A stretch of DNA of 64,000 nt from JBBQUN01 sp963717115 (GTDB lineage Bacteria; Actinomycetota; Acidimicrobiia; Acidimicrobiales; SZUA-35). Both the position numbers and the translations under genes were made by a program. Location: positions 310,001 through 374,000 of the forward strand of contig CAVQVO010000002.1 of NCBI GenBank assembly GCA_963717115.1, read 5' to 3'. Every line of letters starts with the position of its first letter. The first letter of the stretch is position 1. Below, piece after piece: positions 18,801-27,491 of this stretch. The notes under the pieces are model-generated. The model searched no databases and was not told the DNA's origin. It saw nothing but the letters and a program-made list of their open reading frames with translations.

Positions 18801-19340
18801 GAACAGTTCGACCGTCCGCACCCAACCGTGGGCGTTCGATGGCGCCCACGTGGCCCGGAATCCGATGCCCCACTCCGGGTGCTGCTCGTCGAACACGAGA
18901 CGATTGCCGAGGACACTCTTGGCGATCGACCGGGTTCCGCCCGCCGTGCGATCGGGACCGAACGGACGCCAGACCTCGCGTCGCCCGTCGACGACCCGGC
19001 TGATCACGGTCACCGGCCCGGTGATCCCGGCCGCTCGGTGCAGGCGGTCGTCGGTCTCGTAGGGCAGGAACGCATGATCGGCATCGGTGCGGCCGGCGGT
19101 CAGGGCCCCGGTGCTGGACACGAACATCCACAGGTCACCGTCGGACACGACGGTCATGAGGAACGGGTCCATCCGTTCGACGCCGTCGATCCGGTAGTGG
19201 TCGACACCGTCGATCGGCGTCAACCCCCCGGTCACCCGCCACCCGGTCTCGTTCGGCCCGGTCTCGTTCGGCAGGGTTTCGTTCAGCGCAGTCTCGTTCG
19301 GCGCGGTCTCGTTCGACGCGGGCCAATTCGGCGATGTCAT
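15851..19340 (-). CDS. Very large probable carbohydrate-active protein, frameshifted near its end
   Basis: The restored protein is about 1160 residues with no signal peptide or membrane helix. I cannot assign a named family. After an N-E-T repeat head, an N-terminal beta-rich part holds VSDGDLWMFVSSTGALTAGR and FLPYETDDRLH. A large central and C-terminal helical part holds YEGNWRDIFQNWEALL, GYWGDHQIVYLLRLLEA and GGIWMNTQRPEWNDANNAL, aromatic and acidic motifs like those of six-hairpin (alpha/alpha)6 sugar phosphorylases and glycosidases. The last about 80 residues (GRASFSFCGVPMTLAL) lie in another frame; removing one G near 16081 joins them. ATG at 19340 is the most likely start; GTG at 19346 is also possible. 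It sits just outside the glycan locus. Confidence 0.55.
19246..19320 (-). repeat. Five tandem 15-base units coding for N-E-T pentapeptides
   Basis: Five 15-base units close to GTCTCGTTCGGCNCG lie end to end, at 19246, 19261, 19276, 19291 and 19306. Read on the minus strand they give residues 8-34 of the large protein, with N-E-T every five residues and a variable pair between. Units differ by 1-4 bases, so this is a diverged coding minisatellite. Confidence 0.85.
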
Positions 19341-19384
19341 CGCCACACCCTACGATCTGCACGATCTGCCCCGAAGGAGCAACC

Positions 19385-19849
19385 ATGGAACCCGCACCGA
19401 CCAAGGGCTCGGCCACCGTGCGAATCGACGCCTCACCCGAGGTCGTCTTCGCACTCCTGACCGATCTCGACCAACTCCCCCTGCTCAGTCCCGAGAACGT
19501 GCGTTGCGAGTTCCTCGCCGACTCGACGACGATCGAGGTCGGCGCCCGCTTCCGGGGCCACAACCGCTCCGGCGACTACGAGTGGCACGCCGACTGCCTC
19601 GTCACCGACCACGAGCCCCCTCGGTACTTCGCCTACGAGGTCCCACCGGGCTACGAGCACGCCACCGTGTGGAGCTACCGCATCGAGCCCGACGGCGACG
19701 GGTGCGTCGTCACCGAATCCTTCGATGCGCCGCTGCTCGCACTTCCCGACATCTATCCCGGCAAGATCGAGGGCCGCCGAGACAACCTCGAGCGAGCCTG
19801 CGAGAAGACCCTCGCCAACCTCAAGACCACCCTGGAGACCACACCGTGA
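19385..19849 (+). CDS. SRPBCC (START/polyketide-cyclase-like) protein
   Basis: The 154-residue protein has the size and pattern of single-domain SRPBCC proteins: an initial strand (GSATVRIDASPEVVFALLTDL), a middle GARFRGHNRSGDYEWHADCLV, a WSYRIEPDGDGCVVTESF strand pair, and a long C-terminal helix. These form a deep cavity for a hydrophobic ligand. ATG at 19385 follows AAGGAG by about 5 bases. Its stop overlaps the GTG of the next gene, an SDR, so the two are made together. The ligand is unknown; a lipid or steroid-like substrate shared with the SDR is speculation. Confidence 0.75.
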   Translation: MEPAPTKGSATVRIDASPEVVFALLTDLDQLPLLSPENVRCEFLADSTTIEVGARFRGHNRSGDYEWHADCLVTDHEPPRYFAYEVPPGYEHATVWSYRIEPDGDGCVVTESFDAPLLALPDIYPGKIEGRRDNLERACEKTLANLKTTLETTP

Positions 19850-20647
19850 ACCTCGACCATCTCTTCTCGATCGACGGCAAGGTCGCCCTCGTCACCGGCG
19901 GGTCACGCGGCATCGGCGAGATGATCGCCGCCGGGTTCCTGGCCAACGGGGCCAAGGTCTACATCAGCTCCCGCAAGGCCTCGGTGTGCGACGCCACCGC
20001 CGCCCGGCTCCAGGACGAATACGGCGGCGAGCTGCGTCTCGATCCCCGCCGACCTGTCCAACCTGGCCGGAGTCGAGGCCCTGGCGACCGCCGTCGCCGA
20101 GCGCGAAGACCGGCTCGACATCCTCGTCAACAACGCCGGCGTGTCCTGGGGTGCGCCCCTCGACGACTTCCCCGAGAACGGTTGGGACAAGGTGATGGAC
20201 ACCAACGTCAAGGGCGTGTTCTTCCTCACCCAGCGGCTGCTCCCCCTGCTCGAGGCCGGCGCCACCGCCGACGACCCGTCCCGGGTGATCAACATCGGTT
20301 CGATCGACGGCATCAAGACCGCCGTCTTCGACACGTTCTCCTACGGGCCGTCGAAGGCCGCGGTCCACGCCCTCACCAAGATGCTGGCGTCGCATCTGGT
20401 CGCCCGGAACATCATCGTCAACGCCATCGCGCCGGGCCCGTTTCCGACCTGGATGCTCAGCACCGGGGTCGGCGGTGGCGGCGACGTCGAGAGCACCGAC
20501 TGGGACAGCGTCGCCCGGGGCAACCCGCGGGGCCGGGTCGGCACCCCGGAGGACATCGCCGGCCTGGCGATCTTCCTCAGCTCTCGGGCGGGGGCGTTCA
20601 CCGTCGGCGAGGTCATCAGCTGTGACGGCGGCATCCTCGTGCGCTGA
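19846..20647 (+). CDS. Short-chain dehydrogenase/reductase, frameshifted
   Basis: The first part has the cofactor motif VTGGSRGIGEMIA near residue 18. The second, in another frame from about 20032, has ILVNNAG, the catalytic Ser in INIGSIDG, the Y-x3-K of YGPSKAA, and a C-terminal GEVISCDGG. Deleting one C in GGCGAGCTGC at about 20032 joins them and yields G-E-C-V-S-I-P-A-D-L-S, a sequence typical of RhlG-like SDRs, so the break is probably a sequencing error. The restored length of about 266 residues is normal. An NAD(P)H-dependent 3-oxoacyl or alcohol reductase activity is likely. It is coupled to the SRPBCC gene. Confidence 0.8.
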
Positions 20648-20661
20648 GGCATGATCGTGCG

Positions 20662-21585
20662 ATGCACGCACCACGACCGTCGACCCGACCCCGAGCGGTT
20701 GCCGTCACCGTCCTGGTGATCGTGGTTGCGGGGATCGTCGCCCTGACGGCACGCATCGACCGGGGAGTGGCCGAACCGGCCCCGGACGCAGATCTCACGG
20801 CCCGGGACTCGATGCTCGTCGACCCGGGCTCGAGCATCGTACGACTGGGCGCGGCGGGTGATTCGGGCACCGGCGACTCCAAGGCGTATGCCACCACGGC
20901 GGCCATGGACGATCTCGATCGGCAGCACGAGTTCGACGCCGTCCTGCTCCTGGGCGACAACGTCTACGAGACCGGCGATCCCGCCGAGATCACGGCCAAG
21001 GTCTTCGATCCGTTCCGACCGGTCCTCGACCACGGCACCCGCCTGATCCCCGTCCTCGGAAACCACGACGTCGACAGCGGGAACGGTCCGGCCCAGATCG
21101 CCGCACTGGGCATGCCCGGTCCCTGGTACTCCACGACGATCGGCGACGTCGAGATCTTCGCTCTCGACTCGAACCGCTCCGGCGATCCCGACCAGCTCGC
21201 CTGGCTCGACCGCTCCCTGGCATCGTCCACCGCCGACTGGAAGATCGTGATCCTGCACCACCCGGCCTACTCCGCTGGTTCACACGGCAGCGATCCGGGG
21301 GTTCAGCGCGATTTCGTGCCGCTGCTCGAACGATACGGGGTCGATCTCGTGCTCAGTGGGCACGATCACGACTACCAACGAAGCAAGCCGATCAACGGGG
21401 TGACCTACGTCGTGACCGGCGCGGCCGCCAAACTCCGGCCCACCGGCTCGGCCGACTTCACCGAGGTCTCGTACTCGGTGCACAGCTTCGTCGACCTCGT
21501 CGTCGGCACCGACCGGATCGAGGGGTCGGCCATCGACCACGATGGTCGAGCCATCGACCGGTTCACGATCGTGCCGTCGGGGTGA
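20662..21585 (+). CDS. Secreted or membrane-anchored metallophosphoesterase (acid-phosphatase-like)
   Basis: The 307-residue protein has a basic head and one hydrophobic helix (about residues 12-31), a signal peptide or anchor that puts the catalytic domain outside. The five calcineurin-type metal motifs are in order: GDSGTGD, GDNVYETGD, GNHDVDSG, HHPAYSAG and GHDHDY. The spacing resembles purple acid phosphatases (tartrate-resistant type). It would hydrolyse phosphomonoesters at the cell surface, for phosphate acquisition or glycan and lipid processing. It starts 14 bases after the SDR stop. Confidence 0.85.
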   Translation: MHAPRPSTRPRAVAVTVLVIVVAGIVALTARIDRGVAEPAPDADLTARDSMLVDPGSSIVRLGAAGDSGTGDSKAYATTAAMDDLDRQHEFDAVLLLGDNVYETGDPAEITAKVFDPFRPVLDHGTRLIPVLGNHDVDSGNGPAQIAALGMPGPWYSTTIGDVEIFALDSNRSGDPDQLAWLDRSLASSTADWKIVILHHPAYSAGSHGSDPGVQRDFVPLLERYGVDLVLSGHDHDYQRSKPINGVTYVVTGAAAKLRPTGSADFTEVSYSVHSFVDLVVGTDRIEGSAIDHDGRAIDRFTIVPSG

Positions 21586-21617
21586 CCTCGACGCCCATGG
21601 GCACATCCGGACCCACC

Positions 21618-22103
21618 TCAGTCGGCGTCGGGACTCGAACCGTCGCCGCGTTCGATGGCGGATCCGTGATCGAGCTCGGAGGAGGCGGGCTTCACTGCCT
21701 GGTGGATCTCGACCGTCATGTCGTTGATGGCCCGGATCATGGTCGCAGCATCGAGATTGGTCTGGTAGTCGTGCATGGCCAGTTCGGCCGAGATCTGGTC
21801 GGATCGGCGGGCGGCGATGAGCAGGATCGCTCCCTGCAGCGCGGCCAGACAGGACAGGATCAGGTTCAGCAGGATGAACGGGTAGGGATCGAATCCCGAG
21901 CTGCGGTTCGCCGCCATCCACCCGGCCAGGAACATCAGGGCCGAGAAGACGAAGCCCCACGAGCCCATCCCGTTGCGGAGCCGGTCGGCGGCCCGTTCTC
22001 CCAGGGTCAGATCGGAGTGCTTACGAACGCCCGGGTGTCGTTGCCAAACCGTCCGGGCGGCGCGAACACGCCACTGCTCGAGATGTCGGCGCTCGGGGTA
22101 CAT
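21618..22103 (-). CDS. DUF1003 family membrane protein
   Basis: The 161-residue protein has the DUF1003 core: GERAADRLRNGMGSWGFVF, a first membrane helix, NRSSGFDPYPFILLNLILS leading into a second helix, then AILLIAARRSDQISAELA and the DYQTNLDAA segment. Function is unknown in the family. The ATG at 22103 was chosen because it gives the usual short polar N-terminus. It is convergent with the phosphoesterase gene, only 32 bases away. Confidence 0.8.
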   Translation of the reverse strand: MYPERRHLEQWRVRAARTVWQRHPGVRKHSDLTLGERAADRLRNGMGSWGFVFSALMFLAGWMAANRSSGFDPYPFILLNLILSCLAALQGAILLIAARRSDQISAELAMHDYQTNLDAATMIRAINDMTVEIHQAVKPASSELDHGSAIERGDGSSPDAD

Positions 22104-22227
22104 CGATCGACCTCTTCGGTTTCGACCTCCGAATCGAAGGCCGGGTCGCCCATTCTGGCGGTGAACACCCTCGTTCCCGAGGTCGACCTCCGCCGGAACG
22201 AGATTCGTGTGCCGGATGGTCGGGGCA

Positions 22228-23027
22228 TCACGCCGACGAGGGGCGATCGTTCTCCTCGACCAGTTCATTGATCTCGGCTCGAAGACCTCGGCGCCCGTCG
22301 CCCGCGGTCGCCCGTTCGACGGCAAAATAGGACAGCGCGCCGATCGGAATCGGCAACCAGAAGTTGGCCAACCGGTACACGACCACACCCATCGACGCCT
22401 CCGCCCGGGGAGTGCCGAACCCCACGAGGCTCGGAATGAGGATCGCCTCGACGACGCCCAGCCCACCGGGGCTGATCGGAATGGCCGCCATCACGTTGGC
22501 GAGGCCGTAGGCCACCAGCAACCCGTCGATCCCGGGCCGATGGCCGAATGCGGCCAGCGACACCCAGAGCGCGGCCGCATCCAGCAGCCAATTGGCCGCC
22601 GCCAGCTGCAGGACGAGTCGGAGCCGCCTCCGGTCCTCGACGAGCAGGTCGAGCGGACCGAGGCATCGACCAACGTGGTCCGGACGCCCCCGGGATCGAC
22701 CCGGGGAAGTCGACCGATCAGCGACGCCACCCGATCGGCGAAGCGCTCGCCGTGCCGGCGCATCCCGGCAACCCCGAGGCCAAAGCCACCGATGAGAACG
22801 GCACCGACGCCGGCGGCGGTGGCGTAGCTCGGATGGAAGCCCCTCCCGGGGATCGAGACCACTGCAACCGCCAACGGGATGGGATCGACCGAGCCCAATA
22901 CCGACAGCGCTCGTCGGGCCCCCCCGATCTGCGGGATCACGAACACGTGGATCACCAGGGCGAAGCCCAGGAGCTTCAAGATCGGACGGGCGCGTGGCCC
23001 GAGCCGCCGGTCCTCGTACTCGTGCAT
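22228..23027 (-). CDS. Lysylphosphatidylglycerol-synthase-TM/UPF0104-like flippase, internally deleted and frameshifted
   Basis: The start (ATG 23027) gives a cytoplasmic head and a first helix (KLLGFALVIHVFVIPQIGG), followed by GSVDPIPLAVAVVS. The sequence then jumps to the late part of the family (GFHPSYATAAGVGAVLIGG). In intact relatives about 100 residues with the VPGG segment lie between these, so an in-frame internal loss of about 300 bases is likely. A second defect near 22654, one missing base in GTCCG-CTCGAC, separates the C-terminal LDLLVEDRRRLRLVLQL and PISPGGLGVVEAILIPSL parts. As written, the product of about 266 residues would probably not work as a full transporter. Confidence 0.6.
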
Positions 23028-23195
23028 GACGACACGACCCAATCCATCTCGGCCGAACCAGCGGGGAATCGGTGTGACGCTCGGTGGACCGCCCCGACCG
23101 CCCCACCTGTGTGCCCGCTGTGTGCCCGCTGAGCGATGCCGTAGAAATCGATCGGACTCATGGCGTCGCGTTCGCCACCTGTCACAATCGCCTCC

Positions 23196-23888
23196 ATGGC
23201 CGACCCGCTTCGCATCCTCGTCGTCGACGACGAACCCTCGCTGGTCGACGCCGTGTCGACGGCGCTGCGCTACGAAGCGTTCGACGTGACCGAGGCAACG
23301 ACCGGCCGGACCGGGCTCGCCGCCGCCCAGGACGGCGGTTTCTCGTTGATCGTGCTCGACGTGATGCTCCCCGATCTCGATGGCTTCGCCGTCGCCACTC
23401 GGCTCCGCGCCGACGGGGTCACGACCCCCATCCTGTTCCTGACCGCGAGGGACGGCCTCGACGACAAGGCCGCCGGGTTCGCGGCCGGGGCCGACGATTA
23501 CCTCACCAAGCCGTTCTCCCTGGCGGAACTGGTCATGCGGGTCAAGGCCATCCTGCGACGGACCGGGAACGGCACCGACCCAACGGCCAACGTCCTCCGA
23601 TTCGCCGACCTCGAGCTCGACGTCGACGGCCACCAACTGCGACGCGGCGGGACCCCGATCGAACTGACCGCCACCGAGTTCGGGGTGCTCGAATACTTCA
23701 TGACCAACCCCGGTCGGGTGCTGTCCAAGGCCCAGATCCTCGATCACGTCTGGCACTACGACTTCGACGGCGACTCCAACATCTGCGAGACCTACGTCAG
23801 CTATCTCCGCAAGAAGCTGAACGAGCACGGGCCGCCCGTGATCCACACCGTTCGCCTCGTCGGGTACGTGCTGCGCGAGGAACCGTGA
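23196..23888 (+). CDS. OmpR/PhoB-type response regulator
   Basis: The 230-residue protein has a receiver domain (ILVVDDEP at residues 7-14, phospho-acceptor Asp in IVLDVMLPDLDG near residue 52, Thr of FLTAR, Lys of TKPFS) and a winged-helix DNA-binding domain (ELTATEFGVLEYF, then VWHYDFDGDSNICETYVSYL). The length is that of the MprA/PrrA group of actinobacteria. ATG at 23196 is chosen because the receiver strand begins directly after it. The kinase gene starts inside its stop (GTGA). It probably controls the downstream redox genes; a target site was not found. Confidence 0.92.
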   Translation: MADPLRILVVDDEPSLVDAVSTALRYEAFDVTEATTGRTGLAAAQDGGFSLIVLDVMLPDLDGFAVATRLRADGVTTPILFLTARDGLDDKAAGFAAGADDYLTKPFSLAELVMRVKAILRRTGNGTDPTANVLRFADLELDVDGHQLRRGGTPIELTATEFGVLEYFMTNPGRVLSKAQILDHVWHYDFDGDSNICETYVSYLRKKLNEHGPPVIHTVRLVGYVLREEP

Positions 23889-25303
23889 CCCTCCGGCGCC
23901 GCCTCCTGATCGCCACGGCGATCGCCGTGGTGGCCGGTCTCCTCATCGTCGACGTCGCCACCTACGTGGCGTTCAGCCGGTCCCAGCTCAACCAGGTCGA
24001 CGACTCGCTCGACCGGGCCCACACGCCGATCGAACAGCTGGCCGAGGCCGGAACGGCCGACGCCTGGAGGGCGATCCCGCAGGTCGCCCCCGGGCTCTAC
24101 GTGGCGATCGTCGCGGCCGACGGAACCCCGCTGTTCACCTCGGCGGGTCGTCGTCCGGGCGACGACGACCTGGACGTCGACCTGAGCTCGGTCGGGGGCC
24201 GATCCCGGTTCCAGACCCTCGGCTCCGACCACGGCGACGACGTTCGGGTCCGGGTCGACACCCTCTCCGACGGATCCACCCTGGTGGTCGGCGAGTCGCT
24301 GCACCAGGTCGAGGAATCCCGCCGTCGACTCCTCGCCGTGTTGCTCGTCGCCAGTGCGGCGGCGGTCGCGCTGGTCGTTGCGCTGAGCTGGTGGTTGGTC
24401 CGGGTCGGGCTCCGACCGCTCCGGCAGGTCGAGCTCAGCGCCGCGGCGATCACCGACAGCGACCTCGCCGACGTTCGGGTGCCGGGCGACGACCAGGCGA
24501 CCGAGGTCGGAAGCCTCGCCTCGGCGCTGAACGCGATGCTCGATCGTCTCGATCTGGCCAAGGCCGATCGAGAACGCACGGTGGCCGAGCTCGTGGCGTC
24601 CGAAGCCCGGATGCGCCAGTTCGTCGCCGACGCCTCCCACGAGCTCCGCACCCCGATCGCCGCCACGGCGGCCTACGCCGAACTCTTCGAGCAGGGGGCC
24701 CGCAATCGGCCCGACGATCTGGAACGTTCGATGATCGGGATCCGGAGCGAGACCGCCCGCATGTCGGCGCTCGTCGGCGATCTCCTCCTCCTGGCCCGGC
24801 TCGACGAGGACCGTCCGCTCCAGTCCTCGACCGTCGACCTCACCGAGGTCGTGCTCCAGGCGGTCGACACGGCCCGGACCATCGAGCCCGAGCGTCCGCT
24901 GCGGGTCCTGATCGACCGGGTCATCACGGTTCCGGGCGACCGGGCCCGTCTCCGCCAGGTCGTCGACAACCTGCTGGCCAACGTCCGGGCGCACACCCCG
25001 GCCGGCACGTCGTGCACGATCGGACTGGCCGTCGACGGCGACGACGCCGTGATCCGCGTCTCCGACACCGGTCCCGGCGTCACCGACCAACAGCTCGCCC
25101 TGCTGACCGACCGGTTCTACCGGGTCGACGATGCCCGGGCCCGGGCGACCGGGGGCAGCGGACTCGGGCTGTCGATCGTCGAGTCGATCGTGGAGGCCCA
25201 CGGTGGCTCGATCCGCGCCGAACACAACCAACCGGAGGGACTGGTGTTGACCCTTCGACTGCCGGGAGCGGTCTCGGCCACCGACGACGAGGATCGTCCA
25301 TGA
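23885..25303 (+). CDS. Sensor histidine kinase
   Basis: The 472-residue protein has two membrane helices (about 7-29 and 153-175) flanking an extracytoplasmic sensor of about 120 residues, then a HAMP linker, the phospho-acceptor box DASHELRTPIAATA near residue 250, the N box NLLANVRAH, and the G boxes DTGPGV and GGSGLGLSIVESI. It would autophosphorylate on the box His and pass phosphate to the regulator upstream. It overlaps the genes on both sides (GTGA before, ATGA after), tying sensing to the ferric-reductase-like gene. The sensor part shows no domain I recognise. Confidence 0.92.
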   Translation: MTLRRRLLIATAIAVVAGLLIVDVATYVAFSRSQLNQVDDSLDRAHTPIEQLAEAGTADAWRAIPQVAPGLYVAIVAADGTPLFTSAGRRPGDDDLDVDLSSVGGRSRFQTLGSDHGDDVRVRVDTLSDGSTLVVGESLHQVEESRRRLLAVLLVASAAAVALVVALSWWLVRVGLRPLRQVELSAAAITDSDLADVRVPGDDQATEVGSLASALNAMLDRLDLAKADRERTVAELVASEARMRQFVADASHELRTPIAATAAYAELFEQGARNRPDDLERSMIGIRSETARMSALVGDLLLLARLDEDRPLQSSTVDLTEVVLQAVDTARTIEPERPLRVLIDRVITVPGDRARLRQVVDNLLANVRAHTPAGTSCTIGLAVDGDDAVIRVSDTGPGVTDQQLALLTDRFYRVDDARARATGGSGLGLSIVESIVEAHGGSIRAEHNQPEGLVLTLRLPGAVSATDDEDRP

Positions 25304-25839
25304 ACCAGGCGTTGTGGTATCTGACCCGTTCGACGGGGATCGTTGCCGCAGTCCTCATGGTCTCCGCCCTCCTGTGGGGATTCCTCTTCTCGGCGAGGGC
25401 CACCGGTCGGCGGCTCCGACCGGCCTGGTGGCTGGACCTGCACAATTGGCTCGGCGGGGCGTCGCTCGCCTTCACCGGCGTGCACATCGCCGTTGCGTTC
25501 CTCCAGTCCGATTCGGGCATCGGCCTCGTCGAGATCTTCGTTCCCGGAACCGCCAACCCGGCGTGGCCGATCACGTGGGGCGTCGTCGCGACCTACCTGC
25601 TCGCCCTGACCGTGTTCACCACCTGGCCGAAGCGCCTCGCCAACCGTCGGCTCTGGCGTCTGATCCACCTGACATCGGTGGCGGCGACGGCGCTGGCCCT
25701 GCTGCACGGGTACCAGAGTGGGAGCGACAGCGGCCGAGTCGTCTTCCAGTGGGGACTCGCCGTCCTCGGCGGGGTCTCGGTCTACGGCCTCGGCCTGCGG
25801 GTCTTCGGCCTTGTCGAACGGCGGCGGGCCGTCGGGTGA
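25300..25839 (+). CDS. Ferric-reductase-like di-haem transmembrane protein
   Basis: The 179-residue protein has about five membrane helices. Two carry paired histidines, H-x13-H in LHNWLGGASLAFTGVH and H-x12-H in IHLTSVAATALALLH, the pattern that binds two stacked b haems in ferric reductases and the YedZ/MsrQ family. There is no soluble FAD/NAD domain, so it must take electrons from another partner. Its ATG is inside the kinase stop codon. Together with the FMN-binding and ApbE genes downstream, it should pass electrons across the membrane to an extracytoplasmic flavin. Confidence 0.8.
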   Translation: MNQALWYLTRSTGIVAAVLMVSALLWGFLFSARATGRRLRPAWWLDLHNWLGGASLAFTGVHIAVAFLQSDSGIGLVEIFVPGTANPAWPITWGVVATYLLALTVFTTWPKRLANRRLWRLIHLTSVAATALALLHGYQSGSDSGRVVFQWGLAVLGGVSVYGLGLRVFGLVERRRAVG

Positions 25840-25926
25840 TCTCGCCCGCTCGTGGCGAGCGATGTTCTCAGCCCGCTCCCAGGAACGGCTCACCTCGCCT
25901 TGAACCCGGTCGGTTTCACTGACCCC

Positions 25927-26613
25927 ATGCCCGAAGCCGACTCCCCGAACAAACCCGAATCCGCAGCCCTCGATGCTGCGGTCGCCGCCCGGCTCGAACG
26001 GCTGGCGGCGCGACGCACCCCGAGCGCCGCGGCGGCATCGGCACCGCGGGCCAAAACGCCGGCCTATGCGTCGTCGATGAAGGGTCCGGCGAACGGTCGT
26101 CGCCGCCACGCCGCCAAGGGAGCACGCCAGGCCGCGCTCGCCCTGAGCCTGGCAACGACGGGCGGCCTGAGCTACGCCATGTCCCTGTCGCCGACGGCCG
26201 ATGCCGGCGCGGCCGTGGCACCGGCCGGCATCGTCTCGGTCCCGTCCTCGGGAGCGACCGGGACGGCGTCGGGGTCCCCGAGCACCACGACCGAACCGGC
26301 CGTCGACCCCACCCCGATCGTCGTCAACGGCGACTCCTACACCAACCGATTCGGGACCGTCCAGGTCCAGGTCAGCTTCGCAACGGACGGGACCATCACC
26401 GAGGTCTCCACCCTGCAGACCCCCGACGGCGACCGCAAGAGTGTCAGCATCAACGACCGGGCCGTCCCCACGCTCAACGCCGAGGCGCTGGTGGCGCAGA
26501 GTGCCGACGTCGACACGGTGTCGGGAGCCACCTACACCTCCCTCGACTACCAGCGATCACTCCAGTCGGCCATCGACACCGCCCGGGCCAGTGGACTCAT
26601 TGCTGCGGCCTGA
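25927..26613 (+). CDS. Membrane-anchored FMN-binding protein with SGATYTS flavinylation site
   Basis: The 228-residue protein has a basic N-terminal region of about 75 residues, one hydrophobic segment (about 76-100), a Ser/Thr/Pro linker, and a C-terminal FMN-binding domain of about 90 residues ending in TVSGATYTSLDYQRSL. The S-G-A-T-x-T motif is where ApbE joins FMN covalently to the last Thr, as in NqrC and RnfG. The flavin domain should lie outside the membrane. The motif and the ApbE gene that overlaps its end are strong mutual support. It is the likely electron acceptor from the di-haem membrane protein. Confidence 0.85.
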   Translation: MPEADSPNKPESAALDAAVAARLERLAARRTPSAAAASAPRAKTPAYASSMKGPANGRRRHAAKGARQAALALSLATTGGLSYAMSLSPTADAGAAVAPAGIVSVPSSGATGTASGSPSTTTEPAVDPTPIVVNGDSYTNRFGTVQVQVSFATDGTITEVSTLQTPDGDRKSVSINDRAVPTLNAEALVAQSADVDTVSGATYTSLDYQRSLQSAIDTARASGLIAAA

Positions 26614-27385
26614 GGAGCGGCCGGTCGGCCGCCACCACGTCGAGGCCGTCATGGGCATGGCGGTGAGCATCGACATCCGTGACGAGCAAACCAGCTTCGA
26701 TCCCATCGACGAGGTCGTCGACTGGCTCCACCACGTCAACCGGGTGTTCAGCACCCACGACCCGGCCAGCCCGATCAGCGCCCTCGGTCGGGGAGACCTC
26801 ACCCCGGACGAGGCCTCCGAGGAGATCCGGGGTGTCCTCCGGCTGTGCGAGATCGCCAACCGGCGAACCGACGGATGCTTCGACGCGTTCGACGTCCCGG
26901 CACCCAACGGGACCCGCCTCGAGACCTCGGGACTTGTCAAGGGATGGGCCATCGAAGGAGCCGCAACACTCCTGGAATCCCACGGGTGCCGCAACTTCTG
27001 CATCAATGCCGGCGGCGACCTCGCCCTCCGAGGCCGTCCGGCGCCCGGGACCGACTGGCGAATCGGCATCCGCCATCCCGACGACGACCAGGCGCTCGCG
27101 CTCGTGATCCACGGCACCGATCGGCTCGCCGTCGCCACGTCGGCCACCTACGAACGGGGCGCCCACATCCACGATCCGCGCACCCACCAACCCACCACGG
27201 CCCTGGCCAGCGCCACGGTCGTCGGTCCCGATCTGACCTGGGCCGACGCCTATGCGACGGCGGTGTTCGTGATGGGTCTCGATGCGCTCGAGTGGGTCGA
27301 ACAGGTCCCCGACTACGACCTCTACCTGATCACCCACGAGGGCACGACCCATTGGAGCGACGGGTTCGACCGCTACCGAGCCTGA
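26591..27385 (+). CDS. apbE: ApbE-family FMN transferase
   Basis: The 264-residue protein shows the ApbE signatures: RHHVEAVMGMAVSIDIR at the start, a TDGCFDAFD segment, SGLVKGWAIEGAATLL (typical of actinobacterial ApbE), FCINAGGDLALRG and, near the end, DLTWADAYATAVFVMG. It uses FAD and Mg2+ to attach FMN to a Thr of a partner protein. It lacks a signal peptide and is shorter than the classical 330-residue lipoprotein form. GTG at 26591 overlaps the FMN-binding gene by 23 bases; TTG at 26600 and ATG at 26651 are alternatives. The partner with the SGATYTS site lies directly upstream. Confidence 0.88.
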   Translation: MDSLLRPEERPVGRHHVEAVMGMAVSIDIRDEQTSFDPIDEVVDWLHHVNRVFSTHDPASPISALGRGDLTPDEASEEIRGVLRLCEIANRRTDGCFDAFDVPAPNGTRLETSGLVKGWAIEGAATLLESHGCRNFCINAGGDLALRGRPAPGTDWRIGIRHPDDDQALALVIHGTDRLAVATSATYERGAHIHDPRTHQPTTALASATVVGPDLTWADAYATAVFVMGLDALEWVEQVPDYDLYLITHEGTTHWSDGFDRYRA

Positions 27386-27491
27386 CGCCGCCGACCGGGT
27401 CGGCGTTCTACGGAGCGGTTCAGCCGACGCACAGTCGACGTTGAGGTCGCACCGTCATGGTGGAAGCACTCCCCCGAATCAAAGGAACGAC

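Noticed and set aside
15120..19460. A plus-strand open frame of 1446 codons
   Set aside because: It lies exactly opposite rfbF and the large minus-strand protein. It has low-complexity Arg/Gly/Val/Asp-rich content and no recognisable motif, while the minus strand has clear domain motifs. It is an antisense shadow of G+C-rich codon use.
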